DNA of 64,000 nucleotides from Bradysia coprophila (Eukaryota; Arthropoda; Insecta; Diptera; Sciaridae). Below, one piece after another: positions 49,039 to 58,259 of the stretch. Position numbers and translations under genes: made by a program. Under the pieces are notes generated by a model. The model was not told the DNA's origin. It made no database searches and saw only the letters and a list, made by a program, of their open reading frames with translations. The stretch covers positions 840,069 through 904,068 of the forward strand of contig NW_023503305.1 in the NCBI RefSeq assembly GCF_014529535.1, written 5' to 3'. The first letter of the stretch is position 1; every line of letters starts with the position of its first letter.

Positions 49039-49816
49039 ATTTTCATAATTTTCGTGCGCATCTTTTTTGGAAAGACTCAGGGTCGTTAGAAAAATCGTTC
49101 AGATACAAAATGGAAGCTCCCAGAGACTTATAATCTCATAATAAATATAAAAAGCCTTAAACCGAAGCGATACTGTAGTATAGACGGAACTGTGAATCTA
49201 GGACACGGTTAAAATCGTCAGGAACGATATTATCGTTCAAAAAACGATAATATCGTTTGATAATGTTGTCGTGGGCGATATTATCGTGCGGCGGAAATAA
49301 ATTGAGTAGAAAATTCGTATTATGAGGAAACGTGCAGCTAGCTAGAGATTGCTCGGCGATTCTTTTATTTTAATTAACTGTAAAGGCAGACACTTTTCTA
49401 TGAAAACTTTTTCCGATTTTTGTAAAAAAAATCCAATTTTTTCCCGATTTTCCACCAAATTTTCACTATTTTCCCTAAAATTGTTTTTAATTTTTTTTTT
49501 AAATTGTGAAAATCGTTTTCATAAAAAAAGGTTTTGTTTCAAAGCTTGAACCGAAGTTATAAGCAAGAAACATTTTTTTATCAGTTCAGAATTACAGAAC
49601 CTGGGATAAAAATGAAAATACTAGTTTTTGTGAGTTTTTTGACCTAGGCCTCGCCTCGGCTTTTAATACGTATAGTTATGTAGAAGACTAGTCGAGCATT
49701 GTTATGATGTCGTCGGTCATAAAATCATAAAATGTTTTTTCATGTGTCGGGGCCGAAAATGAGGGAGTTTTGAGATTTTTCTCGGGTTTTCGACCACTTA
49801 CATGAAATTTTTTTTG

Positions 49817-49925
49817 AGTATCTGTTTTGGACGATTGATTTTAGGCACTTTCGCATGTAGCCCTCACTTCATTCGGGCTACAACTCGCGAAATTGCCTAA
49901 AAACAATCGTCCAAAGCAGATACAC
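49817..49925. repeat. Hairpin element, arms TTTTGGACGATTGATTTTAG
   Basis: The left arm GTATCTGTTTTGGACGATTG pairs with the right arm CAATCGTCCAAAGCAGATAC, and inner TTAGGCACTTTCGC pairs with GCGAAATTGCCTAA. A half copy (AATTGCCTAAAATCAATCGT) is at about 29970 in Idh intron 1. Confidence 0.65.
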
Positions 49926-50053
49926 AAATAACTATTGTTTTTCTGTCACTACGATTTGTTTTGTAATAAATGTTTCTTCTCTTTTTCCTGAAAAGTAAGA
50001 CTTTTCTTTAAACGGACCGTTGTCGTATTGTTGTTGTGTAGCTAAAAATATTG

Positions 50054-50180
50054 TTTTTAGCCCCGTACGAAGTACTGGGGGCTTATAAGATTAATATGCC
50101 GTTTGTAACATGTTGAATTGGAAGCAGACGGTTATGGCAAAGCATTTGTCTATGTTCATAGATAACGAATCCGCAATAAA
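50054..50180 (+). repeat. Dispersed repeat with GTACGAAGTAC hairpin, copy 2
   Basis: It is about 90% identical to 45812-45940, from TTTTTAGCCCCGTACGAAGT to AATCCGCAATAAAAA. A GTCCGTCCGTCTGTCC microsatellite and CTATAACTCGAGTAAATC follow. An inverted half-end (GTACTTCGTACGGGCT) occurs at 56423-56438. Confidence 0.65.
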
Positions 50181-52059
50181 AAAAAATGTCCGTCCGTCTG
50201 TCCGTCCGTCTGTGACCCCTATAACTCGAGTAAATCACAACCTTTCTTGAAAATTCTTTTTTTTCCCGTTTGGTAATGCCAAAAGAAAGGCTAAGTTCGA
50301 AGATGGGCGATTTTGGGTCGACCCCTCCCGAGCTGGGGCCCAATAAGCGAATTAAGGCTTTTCGATTATATCTCCGGAAATTTAAACGCTACACTTGAGT
50401 GATACGTCAAATGAAAGGTGTTCACAATACCAATAGACAAAAAAAAATTTCATGGAAATTGGATGACCGACTCGTGAGGAGCCCATGATGTGAACCAGGT
50501 ACAGGGCGGCAAGCCGTTTTTGATTGTAGGTCGGCCAAATTTGAATTTTGCTTTATTAGATAGGTATTGAACGTACCAATAGCTTCTATTGCTCTGCGAC
50601 CAAATGACCGAGAGCAATAATTTTTACATGGTTGTTCTTAGAATTTGTCCCTCTACCGATTCCAGTTTCAAACACTGGTCCAGCAACTTCCACTGGGCCA
50701 GGCGACGCTATTCCTAGTTCTCAGAAACGGCTCAGTGGTTGCGCCTGCAGCATGTGCCGTTGTATAGTACATGTCTCCCCTAACTCAGATATGAAAAGTG
50801 TATTAAACAACTTGATGTAACCGGAAAACGTTTATATTTGAAGTTAAGGAAAATAAAGTCACTAAATTGTTCCAAAAATGCTAAAATTTGTTGTTGAATT
50901 TCTCGGGAATTTAAAAAATATTCCGCTGTAGGGATGTTGGCTGTAATTAGTTAGTACACAAAATTAATAGTCAAAGTGAACTGGGTACTGTCATTAGTTT
51001 CGCCAACTGAAGAGATCTATACAAACGTCACTGCTCTCGCTGGAGTGTTGCCAACGTTGCCAAGTGTGTTTGTGTAAAAATGACATTCATTCATTCATTA
51101 CACGCCAATTTATTTATTTATCAGCTCTTTTGTGTACAGATCACGTCCAAATTTTGTAATTTTTTGTAAAAAAAAAAATGAGTGGAACGAGCGCAATTGA
51201 AATGCGAAATCAAGAAAAAATGAATGGTAATTATGTTACTAGATAGATCCAAATATTTTTCTGAGAAGTTGTTCTTTGTTAGATGTTGCCCAGACGACTT
51301 AGTTAACTCTTTCGAACAACAACATCGACAAAATTTATTCAATTCTTTGGTAGTAGAGTTCCTTCGTTGTGTCGTGAACATATGAGAGCATTTTCTCGTA
51401 TTCCTTGCGAAGTTTTTACGGAATGCAAAATTTGTTACCTAAAGGGAATTTTTCACATCCAATGCATTCATGGAAAAGCCAGACGAATTCCTTGTTGATC
51501 TTCGTCGACTTGTGATTTAGATTTGTTTCGTTCAGTCGTGACGCTCGTAACTGCACACTGAACGACGTTTTCTATGTAAGTCCCTTCCAACGTCTTCCTG
51601 ATCTGCTATCACCTTCACAACTAAGTCTTTGATCATTTTATAATCTTTCGACTTGTTTGACTGTCCGATTTGCAAAGGACCCGCAATTTTCCACTAAAGT
51701 TTATATTTGGATCAGTTTTCGATTCAACCAGATGCTGGGCTTCACACTATTCTGTGCATAAAATTTCGCTTTGAACTTTCCCGTCAGACAATTTTTCGAT
51801 TGCGTTCTCACGTTGTCGCCTCAATTACTCATTTTCTTTGAATTAAGTCGATTCACTTTCCATATTCCGTTTTAAAAGATAACATTTATGAGCCTGATCC
51901 TACAGTTGCTATTCGATTTGAACACGACCCTCGAAGTCAGAACTTTCATATGAGATCTACACATTTCTTGGCCAGAAAACGATTAATTTTGGTGTCTTCG
52001 GTTTACTTTTAGGTTACGTCTCTTTTGTTATCTATGATTTTGAAGGGCTGAACCCGACA

Positions 52060-52667
52060 ATGTTCATCTCGAAGGATAGAGAAGAGCTGTATACACAAAT
52101 TAAAAACGCGGCTAAAACGGAAGCAGACCCCCGACTTTTTGACTACAGTACAAAGTTTGAAGTGAAAGATGCCCTAACACTATTCCGAAATCAGACGACA
52201 TCATACTATGCTGTATTCCCTGGGGAAACTTTACCATCCGTCGGAGTGCATATTCAACACCAATCGTCATCAAGCATCCATGATTCAGTAGCCGGACAGC
52301 AAATTCAATACCAGTCTATATCAACAATCAATGATTTCAGTGGTATGTGGGAAGAGATAAAACGTAAGTTGACAAACAAAATGCCATAAGACTAAGATCC
52401 GGTGCTACATACTCCTTAGTAAGTTATGTATTTGGCTTGCTTAATCGGCCTTTAATTTATAGTTAATTCGAATTGGTTTTAGAAATATTGCGATTTTTAC
52501 TCATAATTATCGTTCATGGAGGCTCAATTTATAAGTTTCATATTATACGTCAATTTTTTAATATGCGTAAAAATCACAATCTCTCCAATTATTTTAATTC
52601 CTGCATCAAACGCAAAGCAATACCAAGCATTAATACAGATTTTCAACGTTCATTGTATGTACTGTAG
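52060..52667 (+). CDS. Hypothetical protein, two exons
   Basis: I do not recognise this protein. An ATG frame 52060-52363 ends at a good donor (GTAAGTT); an acceptor TTTTAG leads to 52483-52667 in matching phase, giving 162 residues. The first exon is hydrophilic (SKDREELYTQIKNAAKTEAD, then a Gln/Ser-rich part with repeated HQSSSS and YQSIS). The second starts with a hydrophobic segment ILRFLLIIIVHGG that could be a C-terminal membrane anchor. Just upstream the frame is open with another hydrophobic run (FGLLLGYVSFVIYDFEGLNP) after a possible acceptor at 52012, so earlier exons may exist. Without homologues this remains a weak prediction. Confidence 0.3.
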
Positions 52668-52762
52668 AGTATGTATACTGTATACGGCGCTACCTAATGT
52701 TTTCGAAAATATTCTCTTTCTTAATTTCTGTTATTTTTCCAAAATTTTCGAAGCTGCGTTTG

Positions 52763-53227
52763 ATGAAGGTTCATGAAAATCAAGAATTTACTTGGTATTT
52801 CAGTGCGAGGTTCGAATTTTTTGATGTTTTATTTTTTTTCGTTTTTTTTTTCTATTCAGCCTATTTGATGCCCTTAGATATGGGCAGTAGATTCGCAATA
52901 GTTTATAGCGCGAACGACTGCATTGTGAAATTATGTGACGACAATCAAATTTTAAATTATTTCTTAGTATCTGTCGTCAGTCTGCTTTTGTACTTTAACG
53001 TAATGATTAATTTATGTATCGTAATATTTAGAAGAAATCCACTTTTTGGGATTTTATTTTTATGTTTATTTATTGGCCTTATTTCATTTATAACATGGGT
53101 CATAGTTATAACCAAAGTCTTTGTTAATTCAAATAATAAGACGCATCAACCAGAATGTTGCGAAACGTTGCATCAAAATTTCACTGTACTGCTACATCTT
53201 ATGAAAAATTGCACGTGGACTAACTAA
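52763..53227 (+). CDS. Hypothetical multi-pass membrane protein
   Basis: I do not recognise this protein. The ATG frame encodes about 154 residues with three hydrophobic segments: FFDVLFFFVFFFYSAYLM (about 23-40), NYFLVSVVSLLLYFNVMINL (about 69-90) and PLFGILFLCLFIGLISFITW (about 97-120). A 35-residue tail has NKTHQPECCETLHQNFTV with three sites of N-x-T/S type. A splice acceptor (TTTTCTATTCAG) lies within the first segment, so the true gene could start there from an upstream exon. It may belong with the preceding hypothetical gene. Confidence 0.35.
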   Translation: MKVHENQEFTWYFSARFEFFDVLFFFVFFFYSAYLMPLDMGSRFAIVYSANDCIVKLCDDNQILNYFLVSVVSLLLYFNVMINLCIVIFRRNPLFGILFLCLFIGLISFITWVIVITKVFVNSNNKTHQPECCETLHQNFTVLLHLMKNCTWTN

Positions 53228-53761
53228 TCAAAAGCAGCATTTTCATCAATTATACTTCAACAACAATCAAACCAAATGGTAAGGAAATATTTTAAACATT
53301 TTGTTCGTACAGTTCAACGTATTTAAGTTCATTCATTATGTTAATAAGTCGTTCAATATTTTGAGTGGCTGCCATGTAAACATCGGGCGTATGTGAATGT
53401 AAATTTGTTTCGAAAACACGGTTTTAATGAAGTATAATCTTGTGACGACAATTATGTTGGTACAATCGTTGTCGAGTTTATGTTTAAAACTTTTTGTCAT
53501 ATCGGAATTGAATTAACTTTTTCATTTAATTTCAATAATTTCCATGATGTCTCTGGCTCGTTGGTTACTTTACCAACTTTACCTTTACCTTTCAGCCTTG
53601 TGAAGAAATTTTACTTCAAGTTTCTCACCTCTACCAACTACTTTAATATCGAAATTCTTGAACACTAACCACTAACATTTGGTCGAGTTTATGGATGCAT
53701 GGCGATGGCGGTAGGACAGTTACTGACTTTGATCTTAGAACGTAGTTTGACTTTTACCAGC

Positions 53762-53845
53762 CCGGATAACGGGCTCACAATAACATCAATCTGATTCGGT
53801 AACCGTTACCGAATCAGGTTGATGTTATTGTGGGTAACCTCCCCG
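53762..53845. repeat. Near-perfect palindrome around TTCGGTAACCGTTACCGAA
   Basis: CACAATAACATCAATCTGAT pairs with the mirrored ATCAGGTTGATGTTATTGTG across a 19-bp centre, with a single mismatch. Outer words GGATAACGGGCT and GGGTAACCTCC pair weakly. It is a short fold-back element or cruciform-forming site just upstream of the Patr-1 fragment. Confidence 0.65.
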
Positions 53846-53849
53846 ATTT

Positions 53850-54693
53850 CCTTCTTCTATGCCATTAATGGGACAACACTCAATGCATGGATTACCAAGA
53901 CAAATATATCCGAATTTTCCGATTGAATTAAATAATTTTGCGGTACGCGTTGTTACTCTTTTAAAACGGGAAACATTTCCAGGCGAATAAGAAAAATGTG
54001 TCCTTTGGAGTCGCTATTTCGTATTATATGCAGACGAACTGAACGTTTTTTTTTGTTATTGTCACAGATGCATCCACATTTCAATGCAACACCGTATGAC
54101 ATCACCACATTACCAGCCGAATATGCGAAACACGCCCGTCTCTGTCAACCAATTCAATCAATGTTTAGTGCAGGAAATTCAACAAAATCATCCCATGTTG
54201 CCGTTCAATCGATTGAACAATAACTTTAACCATCATCCGCAACTGAATCAAATTCAAATGCAACATCACAATAACAGCAACAACAGCAACAACAACAACA
54301 ACAATAATGGAAATCATACAATGAATGGAAAGAATTCTCAGATGATGCAGCAGATGAAGGTGAACGGAAATTTGGTAAGAATTCTACACCGGTTGCATAA
54401 CGGAATTCAATTTACTGATGATTTTCGTTCAATTGCCATTGATAGAACAAAGAGTATGACGAATATGCCAATTTGATGAGCACAGTTGAATACCGGCACA
54501 GTGTCCAAGGAACGCAAGTCGAAATTGAAGGGCGAACGCGAAAACAAGGACCACAAAGATGTGGTGGGCCCGGAATCGTCAAGCCCATTTACAACGTCAA
54601 TTGAAATATCTGCCCAAAGAAAATCTCGCCAGATATTGATGCACATCGAAACGCTGTACCGCATCGTGTTGAAATTGGAGGATCTGGAAAAGT
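53850..54693 (+). pseudogene. Patr-1: Patr-1 (PAT1 decapping activator) fragment
   Basis: PAT1/Patr-1 links deadenylation to mRNA decapping in P-bodies. Exon 54069-54375 reads NQCLVQEIQQNHPMLPFNRL and an Asn/Gln-rich tract, ends at a GTAAGA donor, and splices in phase to 54486. That exon has KERKSKLKGERENK, then VVGPESSSPFTTSIEISAQR and [20 protein letters not shown], a conserved PAT1 helix. From memory of insect Patr-1, internal segments between GT and KERK and before VVGPE are missing. The frame then runs out of frame into RtcB copy B sequence at 54694. A possible additional exon lies at about 53842-53942 (SMPLMGQHSMHGLPRQ), but its phase does not join cleanly. The large C-terminal PAT1 domain is absent. 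Confidence 0.75.
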
Positions 54694-56113
54694 TTATTCG
54701 ATCATATTCCGGTCGGGGTCGGTTCCAAAGGTATTATACCGATGAATGCCAAAGATTTGGAAGAAGCTTTGGAAATGGGAATGGACTGGTCGCTGCGAGA
54801 AGGATACGTCTGGGCTGAAGATAAGGAACATTGTGAAGAGTATGGACGCATGTTGAGTGCCGATCCGTCAAAGGTCAGTATGCGTGCAAAGAAGCGAGGT
54901 CTACCACAGTTGGGAACATTGGGTGCAGGGAATCACTACGCCGAGATTCAAGAGGTTGACGAAATCTACGATAAATTTGCGGCGAGCAAAATGGGAATTG
55001 AAGATAAAGGGCAAGTTTGTGTGATGATTCATTCAGGAAGTCGAGGCTTCGGTCATCAAGTTGCTACGGATGCATTGGTTCAAATGGAAAAGGCAATGAA
55101 ACGTGACAAAATTGAAACCAACGATCGACAACTAGCTTGTGCACGGATCAAATCCACCGAGGGACAAGACTATCTAAAGGCCATGGCTGCTGCAGCAAAT
55201 TTCGCTTGGGTTAACCGAAGTTCGATGACATTTTTGACTAGACAGGTAACGCTTACACAAATTAAAAGTTTTTTCTTGGTCTTCATCACATTTTCCGTGC
55301 ATCAGGCCTTTGCAAAACAGTTCAAAACTACCCCGGATGACCTGGATATGCATGTCATTTACGACGTGTCACATAACGTTGCCAAAATTGAAGAGCACAT
55401 GGTAGATGGAAAACAAAAAACGCTTCTGGTCCATCGAAAAGGCGCTACAAGAGCCTTCCCGCCACATCACCCATTGATACCAGTCGACTATCAATTTACT
55501 GGTCAGCCAGTGCTGGTTGGTGGCACTATGGGAACTTGCAGTTACGTTTTGACGGGAACCGAAAAAGGAATGAGCGAAACGTTTGGCTCGACGTGTCATG
55601 GAGCGGTAAGATAGTGGTGTTTCCAACCGAAGCAAACTCAGCAAAACAAACGATTCTCTTTGTAGGGACGAGCTCTGTCGCGCGCCAAGTCACGCAGAAA
55701 TTTAGATTATTTGGACGTGCTCGAAAATATGAAATCTCTTGGCATAGCGATACGCGTTGCATCACCGAAATTGGTAATGGAAGAGGCACCAGAGTCCTAT
55801 AAAAATGTTACCGACGTTGTTGATACTTGTCATGCCGCTGGAATTAGCAAAAAATGCATTGAGTTGAGACCGATCGCTGTAATCAAAGGGTAAATAAAAT
55901 TTTCATAATTTTCGTGTGCATCTTTTTTGGAAAGACTCAGGGTCGCTAAGACATGTAGAAAAATCGTTCAGATACAAAATGGAAGCTCCCAGAGACTTAT
56001 AATCTCATAATAAATATAAAAAGCCTTAAACCGAAGCGATACTGTAGTATAGACGGAACTGTGAATCTAGGACACGGTTAAAAAGGAACGATATTATCGT
56101 TCAAAAAACGATA
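54694..56113 (+). pseudogene. RtcB: RtcB copy B, 5'-truncated duplicate
   Basis: This 1.42 kb segment duplicates 47850-49249 at an estimated 97-98% identity, including both 60-bp introns (55246-55305, 55606-55665), the stop at 55891-55893 and about 220 bp of 3' flank. It begins in the codon for the Leu of [10 protein letters not shown], so about 147 N-terminal codons including the metal site GFDINCGVR are absent. It keeps [20 protein letters not shown], the stretch broken in copy A. The nearest ATG (54742) would give a truncated protein. It carries changes at conserved positions: E for V in IQEVDE, F for L in YQFTGQ, E for K in CIELRP. The 5' neighbour is the Patr-1 fragment, in another frame. 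Confidence 0.9.
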
Positions 56114-56400
56114 CCGCTACTCGGCCCTAAGTGTTTTTTGCACATAAATCGAGTAAATCTCATCCGATTTTGCTAGTTTTTGTTTCATTTGAGAGATAAC
56201 TGAATGCCGAATAGAATGATGGCAAAAAAAGTTTCAAATTTGGGCCCTTGCACTAAGGCCGCTACTCGGCCCTAAGTGCTCTTTGCACATAAATCGAGTA
56301 AATCTCGACCGATTTTGCTAGTTTTTGTTTCATTTGAGAGGTAATTGAATACCCAATGGAAAGTTGGCAAAAAATTTTGGGTTTCTAAAATAATGTCGTA
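56114..56400. repeat. Tandem repeat, two units of about 145 bp
   Basis: Units begin with CCGCTACTCGGCCCTAAGTG at 56114 and 56259 and include CACATAAATCGAGTAAATCT and TTTGCTAGTTTTTGTTTCAT. The second unit runs on to the GTACTTCGTACGGGCT end at 56423-56438. Confidence 0.75.
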
Positions 56401-57396
56401 AATTGTTGGTTTTATTTGAAAGGTACTTCGTACGGGCTTTCGTAATTGCGCTATGCGCAATTTTAAAAATGAACAGTTTCAGTAAATTTGACAATGCCCA
56501 ACTTGACTTGCATTTTGGTAACAGACGCATTAGAGGGTTGTAGACGTATTAGGGTTCCGGGCTTATTAGGGCTACGGACGTATTATGGTTGCGGACGAAA
56601 TAGGATTACGGGTTGTACGGGGCTAAGTCGCAGCAAACGCTCCGACTGTTCTGATGCCTTGTTTTTTCTTACAAATTGAATAACTTTGGTCGCTTTGGCT
56701 CCAAACTCGGGACCGGTTTCACTCATCAGCCCTAAATGAGTCCTAAGCGATAGATAATTTCAGTCGAATATCGTTTAAACAGCTAATATGACATCTATGG
56801 CGGGATAGCCCCAAACATTAATATATACTTTTAACTAGAAACACTATGAATAACTTCCAAAACTGCCAATATGACAAGTTTTTTTTGAGAAAAAATTTAA
56901 TAACTTTGGTATTTGAGCAACCCTCTAATCTCGGGACCGCATTCAATCGTCAGCCCTAAACTAGCCCCAAATCATAGATTAAGTGGAAAATCAAAAACCT
57001 ATTCAGTTAATGACAAAACACTTAATTGACATACTTCAAAACGGTATTACTCACGTAAATCGACAGCCCTAAACTCGGAACTGGTTCCAATCGTCAGCGC
57101 TGAACGAGCCCTTTAATATGTGCCCTAACTCGACACAGCCCTAAATGGTGGGAAAGCCAGCGACATGTACCTAATCAATCCATGACCTGCCCCATGACTA
57201 ACAAAACTCTAAACCCAAATAGGTCGAGATAAATTAGACTGTTTTCAGTACATCCTAGTTTCCTCTGAATTCGGTTCACTAGTTGATCAGATCTGCATGA
57301 AAGTTCCTCTAAGGAAAAATGTCCGACACTGGACAAGGTCAAGGAATTCGCCATATGTGACTGACTATTCATGATCGAGGGGTGACACACTTCCAT
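56401..57396. other. Repeat-like intergenic DNA
   Basis: Contains many short CCCTAA and ATTAGGG-type words (for example GTATTAGGGTTCCGGGCTTA and CAGCCCTAAACTAGCC), apparently an unclassified repeat. No gene recognised. Confidence 0.5.
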
Positions 57397-57696
57397 ATGG
57401 ACATATTGTTGTACATAGTCGTAATCATAAATGTGTCAATAAACGTTCAAGGTCTGTACACAGTGGATTCCATTGAATGTGTGAAAATGTGGAAAAGGTT
57501 CTTTTTGGAAAAACTAAATTTTGCCGTATGTAACCAAGATTACTATTGTCGATTAGAGGTCAGAACATTAAAATATTTTAAAAGGCCAGAAATTACGATT
57601 GAAAAGACAAAAGTCAACAAGAACACATATTGTGATAATAAGATTAAATTTAGAATCGAAAAAGGAAAATTCAGAGGTGGTTGTGGTCCCAGATGA
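57397..57696 (+). CDS. Possible small secreted protein
   Basis: A 99-residue ATG frame with a clear N-terminal signal-like segment, MDILLYIVVIINVSINVQG, followed by a mature part LYTVDSIECVKMWKRFF... with five cysteines and a very basic tail (KFRIEKGKFRGGCGPR). No family is recognised. No splice partner was seen. The surrounding DNA is repeat-rich, so it could be a chance frame. Confidence 0.35.
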   Translation: MDILLYIVVIINVSINVQGLYTVDSIECVKMWKRFFLEKLNFAVCNQDYYCRLEVRTLKYFKRPEITIEKTKVNKNTYCDNKIKFRIEKGKFRGGCGPR

Positions 57697-58259
57697 ATTT
57701 TCCTCATCAGAACAGTAGGTACACTAAATACCCTGAAAGTAGTAGAGCCGCAGGCAGATTTTTAATGTAGAAGTCAGACGTTCTATGTCGTTTGTATAGG
57801 AAACGGCGAAAAAGTGAGAAAAGTTGGAAAATGGCTGGAAAAGTACCCCACTATCGTCGTCTTCAAAATTAGTTGCTAAAAGTGACAATAGTGAGGCACA
57901 TGCATCCCTGTATGCGTTTTGTGATGGACAGATCATTCTCAAACGCTTTAGGCGTTCTGAAATGCTTTTTTATAGCTTGTACTAGACGTTTTGCCCTTTG
58001 AGTCCGATAGACCGAATAATGAGTGGCCAGATTTCAAAAAAGTAGAGATATGAGAAGATTTGGATTAGTGTATACCTTGTTTAATGTTTATTTTTGTTAT
58101 ATGTTCACACAACTCAAAATCAATCAACACTTTTAGTTTTTGTTAAAATGTCTTCCTATGAACTAGGAACTATTTAATTCAGTTTATTGTTACAGATTTT
58201 TATTACAATTTCTTGTAGACGTTTTTTCATTCGTTTCTTTAATCGTGTTGAAAAATTGC
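57697..58259. other. 3' flank of Rbm34, repeat fragment
   Basis: Contains the third copy of the GACAGATCATTCT...CGCTTTTTTATA unit (57928-57977). AATAAA on the minus strand (TTTATT at 58183-58188 and 58199-58204) is well placed for Rbm34 polyadenylation. Confidence 0.5.

Larger units (their letters stand above)
49250..52059. other. RtcB copy A 3' flank, repeat-rich, no gene recognised
   Basis: The segment starts with repeated CGATATTATCG words just past the duplicated block. It holds the hairpin at 49817-49925 and the dispersed repeat at 50054-50180 followed by a GTCC/GTCT microsatellite. A short frame near 51470 (EKPDEFLVDLRRL) faintly recalls a retroelement gag but stops after 16 residues. 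Nothing else is supported. Confidence 0.5.

Noticed and set aside
51470-51520. Gag-like EKPDEFLVDLRRL
   Set aside because: Only 16 codons before a stop and nothing downstream in any frame supports a retroelement.
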